This document shows, piece after piece, positions 11,289 to 22,974 of a stretch of DNA of 64,000 nt. The stretch comes from Brachynemurus nebulosus (taxonomy: Eukaryota > Arthropoda > Insecta > Neuroptera > Myrmeleontidae). The first letter of the stretch is position 1. Each line of letters begins with the position of its first letter. Below the pieces are notes generated by a model, which ran no database searches, had not been told where the DNA came from, and worked only from the letters and a program-made list of their open reading frames with translations. The stretch lies in assembly GCA_035578155.1 (NCBI GenBank), contig JAPWDM010000008.1, positions 26,250,598 through 26,314,597 on the forward strand. Reading direction: 5' to 3'. The position numbers and the translations under genes are program-made.

Positions 11289-11521
11289 ATACCCCTGTCG
11301 CAGCATCCTGCATAACATAGCGAATTTCAATTTACGAAAGTACGTTTTTCTCGAAAACTAGTTGATATAGAGTAATTGTAAATAAAAAAAATCTTCTTTA
11401 AGTGACTTTTCCGCCTCATTCCGCCAAATCTTTTTCACGAAAAATGTCCAAAACACTGTAAACGTTTTCACGAAATTTCTTAAAAATAAGATGTTTCGTT
11501 CTTGAGTTATCGTGCGGACAC

Positions 11522-11598
<77 letters not shown>

Positions 11599-11798
11599 TA
11601 CTAAGTGTGAAATTTCGTGAAAACGTTTACGGTGTTTTGGACATTTTTCGTGAAAAAGATTTGGCGGAATGAGGCGGAAAATTCACATAAAGAAGGTTTT
11701 TTTATTTACAATTACTCTATATCACCTAGTTTCCGAGAAAAACGTACTTTTGTAAATGGAAATTCGCTATGTTATGCAGGATGCTGCGACAGGGGTAT
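11289..11798. repeat. Inverted repeat folded around a (TA)n tract
   Basis: The left arm (11289-11480) and right arm (11608-11798) are inverted copies. Both contain ACCCCTGTCGCAGCATCCTG, CTCGAAAACTAG/CTCGGAAACTAG, CGCCTCATTCCGCCAAATCT and CACGAAAAATGTCCAAAACA blocks. Between them is a TA microsatellite at about 11525-11595. Arms of about 190 bp with a TA centre can extrude as a cruciform. A 63-codon frame in the right arm is not coding. The family is not recognised. Confidence 0.8.
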
Positions 11799-11956
11799 TT
11801 ATTTTTAGATTTAAGATTTTGTCGTTTGACAAGATTTAGATAACATATTCTATGATATTAGGCAGTTAGGCCACCGCTTTTTGTATGCAGGTCTTAAAAA
11901 ATGATTTGGCTAGGACGCAACTCCATTTACTTTTATAGCTACGGCTAGACTGACAA

Positions 11957-11963
11957 TATATAC

Positions 11964-12049
<86 letters not shown>
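11957..12049. repeat. (TA)n microsatellite
   Basis: A TA tract of about 90 bp with a few TACATA interruptions at its left side. Confidence 0.95.
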
Positions 12050-12052
<3 letters not shown>

Positions 12053-13735
12053 TAATTTTTCAAAAATTAAATAATGTCGTTACATTAGTGAAATATTACC
12101 AAGTACGAGTTGTCGTCCAGGTACTTTCTTTTTTCTGTGCGAATATTTGAATTTATCGATAAAATTAAAAAAGGTGTGGGTTCATCAGAAAAAAAAGACG
12201 GCTTTGAAATTTACACAAGACGACAATCCATACTGTTTAGTTTTGTCGAAAGCTACACAACATTAGTCTATAGCCAAAAGATTTTGAAGTAAGAGATCTG
12301 TCTTTGTTTGCGCAAGTGGAGTGGGTAAAATAAATCAACTCACTGGCCTATGGTTCATAAGACTCATGTATTTGACAGATGACGACCTTACCATCAAAAT
12401 GACTTAGACTTTCCATTTTGAAGTGCGTTTTTCCGCATCTCTCAGTTCATTTTCTTTTGGGTATACCAAAATATTTGTGGTTTATTAGTAAAATATACTG
12501 GTGTTTTTGTGGTTTCAATAAATATATTAAAGTGGTTATTGTAATTAGAGAATTTTTATAAATGAAAGACAGAGGCAATAATTGCTATTAAGTTTGAGAC
12601 GATGACCTATCAAGATATTTTACAAAATTACAGTCCCTATAATAAATAGAGTCGTGACATGTCATCCATTTTCTCCTCAAAAGAGAGAGGAAAGCTTTAA
12701 AATTAATTATCACATGTTTAAGTAAATATTTTTGAGTACATAATTATTGTTAATAAATTATGTATTAATGAACAATTAAAAGAATTTAATTTAATTATTC
12801 TTTCTAGGTTAAACTAAATGATTTTTGTTAATATTTAACTTATTTCCAATATATTTTACGCAAACTTTGGACAGGAAATGACTCTATGCAAAATAAATTC
12901 AATAACGTCTTCATGCTTCCCGGTATTACCACCATAGAATTGTTGTTAACTATCAGAATAAAAGAAATCGATATCTACGAGGTAATTATAGAGAATTTTA
13001 TTGTATAATTACTTGAAGAATAAATCTAAAATATATGTAAGTGAAGTATCTTTTCAAGAATAGATTCTTAAAACTTTTATATTATCAAATTCATAGTTCT
13101 TTAGTTAGAAACAGTACCAAAGTTAAAGCAAAGTATATGAAATTGCTATTCTAGTATATGATATACAGGCATTTTCTGACGAACGATATTTTTGAAATTT
13201 GTGTACACGAAAATAAAACAAAAAGTTGATTCGCTAAGCTCCTTTTTGTTTTGATAATACTAACTAAATTTTAGTTTCTTCTTTAGCGAATATTTTTGTA
13301 CTTGTACATAGAAACCGTGCATAAACTGACAGGAAGTTTTTTTGAAAATTAGCAGCAACAGGTATTTTTTCCACGACATTATTCAGATGGAGAGAAGAAT
13401 TCACAATTTCATTCGAAACTATGACATTTCGTTTCACTTTTTCTAATTAGCGCCATCGATTAACAACAAAACATTGTATTATTTTTGCAATTATTTTCAC
13501 CTTCGTATAACATGTGACTGAAAAATTCAGATTTCTTGTATACGAGGTAAGTGTGTATATTTTTAATGATTTTCCTATATGTGAATAATCAAAAAAATAT
13601 TTTGTACTTTAAATTGTACGATAATTATTTATTAAAAACAAAGTTGAGAAAAAAGTGCCGTTTTTTAAAAGTTGTTGATATTTTTAAGCTCGTGTAGAAA
13701 GTAAAAGGTTCAGATATTCATATTATTAAGGACTT
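12050..13735. other. Gene-free stretch with one weak exon-like segment
   Basis: The segment 12121-12277 has an AG after a TCGTC tract on the left and a GTAAGA donor-like site at its right end. Two frames are partly open across it, but neither is recognisable and the A-rich codons match background. I do not call it a gene. The rest is A/T-rich without features. Confidence 0.4.
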
Positions 13736-13739
13736 TGAG

Positions 13740-14085
13740 TCCCTAGCATCAAAATGATGAAAACCAGCTGAAATTAATAAAATCGGATAGATTTTAGAAT
13801 AAAAAAAATTCCCTTGAAGTTTCATGTTGATTAGGAAAACCCATAATTATATAATTCGTGAGCTGAGTAGTGGTTTGTACCAAGTCCACTTCTTAAATAT
13901 TTTTTCTAGATGGTTGTTTTTGTTAGTTTTAAACTTGGTACAAACCAATACTCAGCTGACGATATGGCAAAATACATGTACTCTTATGAGAAATAGCGTA
14001 TATACATTTTTGTTATAATTCAATGAAAAACAATGCTAAAAATCTAAAATTTTGCATAGTAAGCTGGTAAATCTGTTTAAAAAGG
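13740..14085. repeat. Dispersed repeat with internal 26-bp hairpin arms, copy 1
   Basis: It shares CAAAATGATGAAAACCAGCTGAAAT-type, TACTCTTATGAGAAAT and AATCTAAAATTTTGCATAG blocks with 19030-19225, in the same order and strand. This copy also holds an inverted pair, GAGCTGAGTAGTGGTTTGTA (from 13859) and its near complement ending at about 13960. No coding. Confidence 0.6.
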
Positions 14086-14226
14086 AATATAAAAATTTCA
14101 AAATGATTAGAAAAAGTGTTACTGAAAAAAAATTAATTCTTGGAATAAATAAATTATTAACTTAAAATCTGGTAAGATCTGGTCACGTACGGACTTAACA
14201 TCGTTAACGTATGAAAGGTTATAAAG

Positions 14227-14340
14227 GGAACATTAGGAGTTATAAGTCATCAGGAAAAACAATAAAATGAAAGATTAATTTAAAAATTGCACTACCGGTT
14301 TTGGAAGAGCATATGCTTCCGTCTTCAGGCGATTCCTTTA
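14227..14340 (-). repeat. Penelope-type element terminus fragment
   Basis: On the minus strand the order is CTGAAGACGGAAGCATATGC, then a TCTTCCAAAACCGGTAGTGC block, then an ATTAATCTTTCATTTTATT block, then a TTCCTGATGACTT block. GGAAG and CTTCC can pair around CATATG. The CUGANGA - stem - (G)AAA layout resembles the hammerhead-ribozyme motif described in Penelope-like retroelement termini, but the GAAA box is changed to AAAA here. The distal half is shared with the hairpin at 8767-8868. Confidence 0.5.
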
Positions 14341-14753
14341 ATTAAAAATAAGAAATATAAAAATACAATGCCTATTTATAAAATTATTGGTAAACAAACA
14401 AATAATTGTCAAAAACAGGCAATTACTTACATGGAAAAATATGTCACAAAAAATCTACTTAATAAATCTCTAACACTAACTGACAGACAACGCACAGTCC
14501 AAACCGTTGGGTGTAGAAGAATGAAATTTTGCACAGGAATTCCTTATATAATATAGGTGAACACTAAGAAAGGATTTTTGAAAATTCTATCCCTATGTAG
14601 GTTAAATAGGGAATGACAATTTGTATAGAAATTCGTCATTTTTGAAGAGATATTTAAAAATATGTTACTAAGGCTATTAAAATAAATAATACCTTATTTA
14701 ATAAATTTTTAACACTGAGTGACATTCTGAGATTTTGTTGATGGAAAATCCTA

Positions 14754-15166
14754 TCGATTCCCGGCCGATCCGGATAATTTTTTCAGTCACTTTGTGATTT
14801 TTAATTTACATGTGGTTTTTGGTCATACTGTACCAAGGAAATCGAGTGCTTAAAGTTTCAGTTTAGCTGAACAATAAGTGAACATATCAATACTGCGTGT
14901 GTTGAAATGCAAACAAAAGTTTGTCATACGTAGTAGTGTCTCACAGGCACTCGATTATATTTGAAATTAAAATTGTAACTGTTTCTCGAATCAGAGAGAG
15001 TACTAATACACATAGGTGATTGAACGGGTGTCCGGCTCGACCGCTTGCCGAGCATAGGATCGTTGGTGTAGAGGTTAGCACGGCTGGCTAGTTACCAGGA
15101 GATCCTGGGTTCGATTCCCGGCCGATCCGGATAATTTTTTCAGTCACTTTGTGATTTTTAATTTAA
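14754..15166 (+). repeat. tRNA-bearing tandem repeat, 357-bp period (copy A)
   Basis: The block starts with the last part of a tRNA-like unit (TCGATTCCCGGCCGATCC at 14754) plus the tail GGATAATTTTTTCAGTCACT. It continues through a linker of about 285 bp (with GTTTCAGTTTAGCTG, GTTTGTCATACGTAG and ATTGAAATTAAAAT-like blocks) and ends with a complete tRNA-like unit and the same tail. The repeat of the TCGATTCCC block at 15111 gives the 357-bp period. The linker is shared with the minus-strand copies at 42383-42804 and 47406-47720. Confidence 0.8.
15057..15128 (+). tRNA. tRNA-like sequence, anticodon AGT (repeat-embedded)
   Basis: These 72 nt fold as a full cloverleaf. The acceptor GGATCGT/CCGATCC has 6 of 7 pairs, the D stem is GTGT/GCAC and the anticodon stem GCTGG/CCAGG has 4 of 5 pairs. 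The loop is CTAGTTA (anticodon AGT, formally Thr) and the T arm is CTGGG-TTCGATT-CCCGG. Box A (TGGTGTAGAGG, 15064-15074) and box B (GGTTCGATTCC, 15108-15118) match consensus. A T6 Pol III terminator follows within 10 nt. Because the unit lies in a dispersed tandem repeat with diverged relatives elsewhere in the window, it is more likely a repeat head than a working tRNA gene, though transcription is plausible. Confidence 0.5.
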
Positions 15167-16630
15167 ATATTTTAGATATAAAATTAGCCAAAAATTATCA
15201 CGTAGGTTACATTGTTGGCAAACGAAATGACGGTAAAAAAAGTTGACGGTATAAAAAGTTGACATGAAGAAAAGAAAATAAAGTTAATTTTAATATTAAA
15301 TAAAAGCAAGAATTTAACCCAAAAATTGTACAAAAATTCTAGCTCCTAACTACGAAATATTGACCTAATGTGTTTAACACATAAAATTATACACATTTTT
15401 CTGAAATTTCACTCAACCGTTCTCAGAGACTAACTTATATTTTTTATACAATTTTCTCGAATAAAACATGAGGAGGTTCGGCCGGCGATTTTTCATTCTT
15501 GGAACAGAAAAAAAAACAATATGCATTAATGTGACATGCAATTGCATAGATAATTTCATATTGATTATCGATATAAGAAGTAACATAATACAAGAAACAA
15601 TTATAATATTAATATCTTATAACTTTATTAAACCATTTTTTTCAATAAAATGTGTATGTATGTGTATACCTATACACACAGTAAGTGGAATTAATTTTTT
15701 ATTAATTGTTAGATATTAATTTGTTAAATTTTAATGATTTGTGTTTTGCACGCACAGAATTATTCTTACTTTCTTTTCGTTGCAACCAACATAACTTTTA
15801 CAGCAATTAATATATGTATTTTATACAAATGAGTAATTGAGTAAGTAACTGTATTGTAGATGATAATTATGAAAGTAAATGTTGAATGTTCCGGTGGTTA
15901 GCAGGGCCCGGTAAAGAAATTTTTTACACTACAATTCTGTCTGAATGAGATGTTCCAATTTAAAATATTATAATTTATTAACTAAATTAAATTATTTTGT
16001 GTTACCTATGTAGAAAAGAAGTTATGTTTCAGATATTTTGATGTGAGAAAATAATAATCACGTGATGAAACTTTGCTTGTGTGTAGAAAAAGCAAAAATA
16101 AGGGGCCCGTATTTTTTGTATTGGCCATTTTCCACTTTTATGGGGTGAAAATAGCCATTAAAGTTGGGGTTCAAATTGTATTTATTAAGATATCTCGAAA
16201 ACTATAAGAGATGGAAGAAAACTTTAAATTGACGATGCTATACTCTTCAGAAGATCTATTCACCTGTATAGGTTGAACTAGGGTCGGGTTTATAAGGGGG
16301 GCTGAAAATAGGGGTTAATTTTCTTGGTGGTTCAATGTATCAAATTTTAACCACCGTAAATAGAAAGAGCACTAAAAATTAGGGGATACGGGTTTTTGCG
16401 GGATTACTGGTTGGTATTTCAAAATATGTGTGGTATTCAAAACATATAAGGAAGAAAAAAGAGGGCAGATTTTATTGAATTATTTATTATTAATTTTAAA
16501 TACTTTGTATATTTTTTATTTTTATTTTTATGTTTATTTTATAATAAAAGTGTAAATTTTTACTTGCCGATAATGATTCATGTATTTTTCAGTACTTACT
16601 TAATCGATAATTTAGCCATGTGTGTATTTG
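15167..16630. other. Gene-free stretch
   Basis: An 83-codon plus-strand frame (15468-15719) has only background composition. No repeat boundary or gene could be supported. Confidence 0.5.
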
Positions 16631-16632
16631 GT

Positions 16633-17105
16633 TAGTATTGGTGAAATTATCTAAACTTGGACTGACGTCATTAACAAATGAAATAAAATCGTATAGTTTT
16701 TCAATATTTAAATGAGATGACTTTTCAAGTACGGTAATAATCAGCAGTATTGTTCGCAGCATGTTACCTACTTATCTATATGAATGCAAAAAGAAACCGT
16801 CGCTTGTAAAACAGGTAACAAATTTAAATACAATTGGAATTAACATAGGGTGGTATTTGTTGTAAGCAATAAAATAATTTAACATCTTGAAAGTTTATGG
16901 TCATTAATACACCCTCTTGAAAAGTCATCCCAAAAATTGTTGGAAAAGGTATACACAGGTACAATTTTATATTACTATAGTTACTCATATACAAAAATAA
17001 CAGAAAGGAAAAGAGACAGAAAATTTTGGTACGTCTAGTTTTGATGAATTTGTTGCATTTGTTTAATGACGTCAGTCCAAGTTTAGAAAATTTCATCGAT
17101 ACTAT
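16633..17105. repeat. Inverted repeat pair with GACGTCA core
   Basis: 16633-16680 and 17056-17105 are inverted copies of about 48 bp sharing AAACTTGGACTGACGTCATT. They flank about 375 bp of AT-rich sequence. A small TIR element is likely, but its exact ends and target duplication are unclear. Frames of 88-90 codons over it are chance frames. Confidence 0.6.
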
Positions 17106-17277
17106 TCTATATCTCTTACACCTATTTTTGATAAAGTTCTCTGGTCTGTTTATGTTAATGAATACCCGACAAGAAGCAGTAATCTTTGCGGTTCAACAAA
17201 TTAATTGTCTTTTTCTTATATTCAAATGTTACAATTTTTTTTTACCAAATAAATGCCTTTTAACAGTCTATTATAGG

Positions 17278-18028
17278 TTAAGGGGAGATTAAATAAAAAA
17301 AGATGTCGATTTTTTTTCTTCCTAATTATGTTCCTTAAGGTGTTCTAATTATGTTCTTTAAGGTTAAGAAATATTCTCCTAAAACTTTATTTTAATAAAA
17401 TGAAAAATCAAAAAGTTATGAGCATTTTAGTGCACGCACATTAGTGCTATAATTCAATTTAAAAAAAAAAAAAAACTTTAAATGTTTTTTTCTTGGAAGT
17501 ACGTTTTTCGACATTGTTCCTCATGTATCTCAAAAAGTATTTGAGATATCGACATAAATCAAAGTACATATTATTTTCCTCGATACCGTCACTTGGGCAG
17601 GAACTAAGATCTTTTGGTTCTGTAATATATTTTCAAAATGGCGGCTATTTATAGTTGAAAAAAGTAATGATTTTTGAAAATTGTTTTTCAAAATGCGATT
17701 TCTCGCTGGCTTTTTATTTTTTTTCTTAGATCCTATAGTTAGTGCCATAACTGTATATGTATATTTCCAGAAAATTCTTGATTTTTTGATTTTGGTTCAC
17801 TGGGGATTTCAGAACGCGAGGAACCATCAAGGTGGGAAAATCTCGCAGTGTCTACTTCAAAGCCATTTATACTAAGCTCGTTTTTGAATTAAAAAAAATT
17901 TTTTTGTAATCTCAAGACATGTAGAAACAATGTTGTATATTTAGTTTTTTTAATAAAATATTTATTTGTATAAAAAAATAATAATAAAAAGGTCGATTTT
18001 TCATGCTTTTTGGCGAATCTCTCCTTAA
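17278..18028. mobile_element. Non-autonomous TTAA element, family 2
   Basis: A 751-bp element lies between TTAA at 17278-17281 and TTAA at 18025-18028. Terminal bases GGGGAGATTAAATAAAAAAA are mirrored by the 3' end GGCGAATCTCTCC. Subterminal GTCGATTTTT blocks occur on both sides. It has no coding capacity; two 64-72-codon frames inside are shadows. It is piggyBac-like by its TTAA target. Confidence 0.75.
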
Positions 18029-18340
18029 GTGTAAAAGCTAGTCTTTATAAAGGTGCTTGATTTGTATTTATTTAAACAATTACGAGAGTATAGTACTCAG
18101 TTTTATTCATAAACTAACTGAAGAAGATTGAAATTTTAAATTTTAAAATTAAGTTATTGTAAACTATCGGATTTAGGCTACTGAATTAAGGTATGACACT
18201 TACTGGCTAGAGAAATTATTGATTGATACTGTTTTTGTCCTTTGTTTCGTGATTTGGAGAAAAACGGGAAAAATTATTTTAGTAGCTTTACACCTGGATC
18301 AGTTTATCCATACCTAGTGTACAGAAGCTAGAAGATATCT

Positions 18341-18422
18341 CATAGCCCAGCAGAGCTCCCGTTACCGGAGAATTATTCTTTTCAAAATATAGTACGCAGC
18401 GCTCCCACTTACGTCGTGCGTG
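18341..18422 (+). CDS. Candidate internal exon, unidentified host gene
   Basis: A GC-rich island ends in a strong donor, GTG|GTAAGT (18423). One frame is open: AELPLPENYSFQNIV then RSAPTYVVR, ending in phase 1. A shorter exon from 18391 is also possible, after a TTCTTTTCAAAATATAG acceptor and ending in phase 0. Spliced to the acceptor at 19887, the two options choose different frames in the next exon. I do not recognise the protein. Composition and the splice site are the evidence. Confidence 0.35.
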
Positions 18423-19029
18423 GTAAGTTAGGGTTTAAATGAATGACTAAAAAGTATAAATGTACATTAAATGCATTTCTAAATAATGAGTCAATATAGT
18501 CATTGCAAATTGGGTCAATATAGTCATTATACCTGAATAAAAAAGGAAAAAAATGGTTAATGGTTTTTCTTTGAAAAATTTACAAAATTTATTGGAAATT
18601 ATTTTTTGTTTACTAGAGAAACTATTTTTATAGAGAATTCGTTTTGAAATAATATCCAACAGTTTTTGCGAGTAAAATAATGCTTCATAGTTAAGCAAAA
18701 AAGATGTAGTTAGGGAATCAAAACATTTTAGAAGAACTGCTATCGAGTTGGAATAATTTCCAGTTTGTATGTGTAACAGATTGACGATTATTTGGATTAT
18801 CTAAATATTTATTTATTATTTAAAATAAATATAAATCCGCGGGTTAATGATTCAAAAGACCATAGTTATCCGTACGTTCAAAAGTTAGTATTTTGTGAAT
18901 ATTTAGTAGGTTTTAGCATGATTTAGCCGCTTGAAAAATTCGGCGGTGTTTCATTAAAACTTTTTTTGAATTCAAAATTTCGTGTTTGCATAAAATGTTT
19001 TTTATATGTTACAAACGTATTTAAGTAGG

Positions 19030-19225
19030 TTGAGTTGTTACGATGAAAATCAGTTGAAATCAACTGGGATAAATTTTATAATACAAAAAATCTGTTGAAA
19101 CCTATTCTTGAGAAAAATTTAATATAACATGCGGCAAAAATACACGTACTCTTGTGAAAAATTGAAAATTTTTATTATAATAAAAAATGATGCAAAAATC
19201 TAAAATTTTGCATAGCAAACCTGTA
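19030..19225. repeat. Dispersed repeat, copy 2 of the 13740-14085 family
   Basis: It shares the GATGAAAATCAGTTGAAAT, ACTCTTGTGAAAAATTG and AATCTAAAATTTTGCATAGC blocks with copy 1, but lacks the hairpin pair. No coding. Confidence 0.55.
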
Positions 19226-19887
19226 TACGACTCAATAGAAGACTCAAAAACTTGCAATTTAGTACAAAAATATTTCGCATTTTTAGACTGTATACAAAAA
19301 TCAGCGGATTGTTATGCGGGAAACAAACAAAATTTAAATGACAAAAGCATCGATTTGAGTTATTAGTCTCTAATTAATTTTTGTTGCTGTATTTATCCGT
19401 GAAGATAATATAGAAGACTTCAAATACAGAGAACTACCATAAAAATAATTTTGAAGTGATGAAAACATATTTTTCGTGCGTCACACATAATTTACAGTCC
19501 ATTAAATCGGACATCTCCTACAGTGCGTAAATATCATTACATAACCTATAATTGTTCGAATATGATTATGTAATCTATAACTGTTTGAATTAGGGCAATA
19601 TTTTATTGGTGGAATAATATTTAAGTTAACAGGCAACAAGACGTTGTGCGTTAGGTAATAAAACTAAGAAATCTAATTATTCTGTCAACTAAATTACAAT
19701 ATTGCTGTCAAACTTATATAATTAATTAATTTAGTATCAAATAGAATTGCACTTGAACGGTACAATGTTTTCTTCAATTGAAAAAAGAAAAATATATTTG
19801 CTAGTGCCCCATGTAGCTTACTGTGCTTGTCATTAGTGACCTATTACTAAATATTTTAAGAGATTATATACACTTTTTTTCTTTCAG

Positions 19888-20061
19888 GAGCGTCAAGACC
19901 ATTCCTACGAAATTTCATTAGAATCGAAGAATTATTTAGAATACTACGTGGATTTAAAGAAACTGACTTCGAGTATAATTTCTTGGTCCCCGTCGCATCG
20001 CACGGCGTACATAGGTGTCGCCGTGGGACTAATTAGTTTTGGCATTGATGATTCTGTACAA
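19888..20061 (+). CDS. Candidate internal exon with strong 3' splice site, unidentified host gene
   Basis: The exon begins after a near-ideal acceptor: an ATTACTAAA branch-like site, then TTTTTTTCTTTCAG at 19874-19887. About 58 codons are open in the first frame (ERQDHSYEISLESKNYLEYY..., then WSPSHRTAYIGVAVGLISFG, a short hydrophobic stretch). The GC content is well above the flanks. Possible donors are GTACAAGT at 20056 or GTTAAA at 20062, just before a dispersed repeat. A second frame (RPFLRNFIRIEELFRILRGF...) is open for about 49 codons and would fit a phase-1 join with 18422. I cannot choose the frame or name the protein. It has no start codon of its own, so it is an internal exon or a relic of one. 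Confidence 0.5.
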
Positions 20062-20064
20062 GTT

Positions 20065-20470
20065 AAAAAAAGTGTTTTTAAAAAACCGACCTTAAAAAGT
20101 AATAAATAATTAATAGCAAGTATTTTGAAGTCAGGCGTGGGGTGGTATAAAAGATGCGATCGGATGTGCTTGTAAAATTAATGAATTCTCGTGGATCTAC
20201 ATCTTTATACTACGCTTTTACGCCTGACTTCAAAATACGTAATATTAATTATTTATCACTTTTTGAAATCGGTTTAAAAAAAAAACAAACTTTTATTTCA
20301 TACCTTTTAGTGACAATACTTACTTATCAGCCCACCCTATTGCAATATTTTATTTGGTTTGAATTTTTTTTTCTTGATTCCAAATTTCATAGGTTTACGT
20401 GAAATGGTTTCCAAAATACCAGTGTCCAAAAATCATAATTTTTGGCACTCACTGACTTTGAAATTTGGAA
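20065..20470 (+). repeat. Foldback repeat with AAAAACCGAC termini, copy 1
   Basis: An inverted pair (about 20078-20145 and 20215-20277) is bounded by AAAAAACCGACCTTAAAAAG and its complement ACTTTTTGAAATCGGTTT; the inner edge of each arm is TTTTGAAGTCAGGCG. A 3' tail (ATACCTTTTAGTGACAATAC, then a ATTCCAAATTTCATAGG block) follows. The whole unit recurs at 59520-59900. The 82-codon frame across it is a shadow. The AAAACCGACTTC terminus also ends the repeat next to the TA tract at 61558-61600. Confidence 0.75.
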
Positions 20471-22966
20471 TATACTTAGCGTTTAAATTAGTAATTACTA
20501 GGAAAATAAAAAATCGATGATATTGATAATGGTTACAAAAAATTTGCGCTGACGTGCTCACGCATGTACTTATAAAATTATTGAAAAAGGTGCCATTAGT
20601 CTTTATGCAGTTTCTCTAAAACCACAGAAAAGCTTGCAACTTTTGAAAATAGCGGATATTTTAAAAATATTCTAGGAAACTCAAAAAGATTATTTTGTCC
20701 ATTTTTTTTAAAAAGAAATTTTAAGAAAATATAAATACTCTTTTGAACTGAATAGTAATAATAATAATTAATTAACCTTGATTATAAGCATACACATGAG
20801 CGAAACACTTCTAAGAATCCGATCAAAAATTATGGTAAGCACGATAATTACTCTGAACTTAAATCAGTATAAATTCGTATGAATTTGTATTTTTAATGAA
20901 TTTATGTTAATAAAATCGCAAGGCGTTAGTTATGTTTACACATTAGACAGCTAATATACTTTTAATTTATATAAACTTATAAATTCTAAAATACAATTAA
21001 TTCATGTCTGTGGCTAATTAACCAGTGTCGATGTTGTAAAAATATTGAAATTTAACTTAAAAATAAATTTACAAATTTATAACAACAAATTTTTGTATAT
21101 TTTAATTATTAAATTAGATTTTTATTTTTCCATTTAATTTTTGATAAAAATACAAGTGTTTTCTTTTACAGTGATAGAAATTTTGATGGGGATACTTCCG
21201 CAAATAGTGGTCCGTACAATCAGTGCTTGCTGTGGATTTAATGTTATATCTTATATGCAACATATGAAGCCAGAAAAAATATTTTTCCTTACGAACAAAT
21301 TTTATTCCCAACTGAATGTATCAACGTTCACTACCTGTTTTTCTTTCGATAGTTATACATAAGTGTAAGTTTCACAATTTACGATTTTCTTGGGTACCTT
21401 TTATTTCAATTTAAAGTTCTATCATGCTAAAAAAAAACACCATTTAATTATCTATATCAAATAAAATCCCATTAGACATTTTTTTTTTATTTCAGTTATC
21501 CAAAAAGGTATTAAAATTCATTTTTTAATGAAATTAAAAGAAAATCCTACTTTAAACATTTAAACAAATACATTATTTTAATTCATATGCGTTTACAGAA
21601 AAAAAAAGTATTATCTAAATTACAAAAATAATAAAAGAGGGGAAACCCGACGTACGCACCCCAGTTTGAAATATGCTCCACAATTAAAATCAATTTTATA
21701 ATGTTTCCTGAAAAATGTACAAGAATAATACAAACGATTCTCAAAGATGGTCTAAAGACTGTTTAAGAAAAATATTAAAAGATACGCTTCGGAAGAATTA
21801 GAGTGTGAATTAGAAAAACTGAACTTATAATATGCTTTACGTAGATATTGTTAAAAGCTGACGTAGTAAACAATTTGTCGGAAGACAATCAGAGCTTGGT
21901 AAAATGTGCATTTGAGCTTATGGTACATATTTAGAAGTTAGAATTGTTACTTAATCATGAGAAGAAATGAGGCTCCTATAACTAATTCCGTGCGCTTATA
22001 GATTATTTGAAAGAATTGCAGCGGCGCATTATCAGACGTACTATATAACCTTTTTTATGCTGTCATTTTTTGTACGATACCTACTTAGTATTAATGTAAA
22101 TAAAAGATCACAAAAAGTCCTACAAGAAGGTATTGTACAAAAAAACTGATCGCATAAAAAAAAGGTTCAGCTGTAGTCTAAATACAAGAAAATCCAACGT
22201 TTTACAAGCTTTGTCGATTTGATACACGCTGTATGTGCTACCTTCATAAATCATAAATTCATGGAGTCCGGAATGAGGTACAAGGCAAAAGGAAGGGAAA
22301 GGGAATCCAGAGAAAATACTTCGAACTTGGACATTTGCTTATATTGTGAGTTTTATTCGCACTAATTTTTGAATTGTGCTTTGTCCAGTTTTCCCCTAAT
22401 GAAAATTGACAAGTATGCAATGCGTTATCAATTACACATTTAAAATAAAAGTAATATTATCTTATCTCTATTATGACTTTCCTCTGTTTCTTTAAATTTT
22501 ATTTTTAATGTAAAATAATAAAATTTTCATACATATATTTTTAAAACAATTACATATTTTGCTAATACTAAGTTTGAAAATAAATTATTTATCAATAATC
22601 CTGAAAAAGGTTGAGAGGTGAAATTTTTTATTCAAAATTTCTTTTCTTTTTATATCCAAGTTCAAAGTTGCGACGACTACAGTAAACTGTACCAGGTAAA
22701 TATCATGATAGAATAGTATAAAAAAATCAAGTGCGTGCCAAATTTACACTAACTTAAGTTTCGTAGCATGTTTTTTTGGCAATATATGCGACTATGCTAA
22801 CTATAACGTAATTTTTAAATCACAAAAATCTATTGTGGGTATACGTATTAGGCATTATATAGGGTACGCAGGCATCGACTGATCTATTTTAGCAACAAAA
22901 AAAGTCATATTTTCATAAGGTTCGATACTCTAAGGTTTCAAACATGCTTACATACTGGCATACGTA
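20471..22966. other. Mostly gene-free stretch with weak open segments
   Basis: 21141-21362 contains a TTTTCTTTTACAG acceptor-like site at about 21171 and a 73-codon frame, but the frame stops just before a GTAAGT site and has background composition. 22178-22363 is open for 62 codons, with a GC-richer MESGMRYKAKGRERES part from 22260. Neither is recognisable. No repeats are resolved. Confidence 0.4.
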
Positions 22967-22974
22967 AAATTACT

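Noticed and set aside
12110..12292. 60-codon frame ending near a GTAAGA site
   Set aside because: Two frames are equally open, the composition is background, and no acceptor with a pyrimidine tract is present.
15057..15128. A functional tRNA-Thr(AGT) gene
   Set aside because: The unit lies in a dispersed tandem repeat with decayed relatives and has mismatches at the acceptor and anticodon stems; kept only as tRNA-like.
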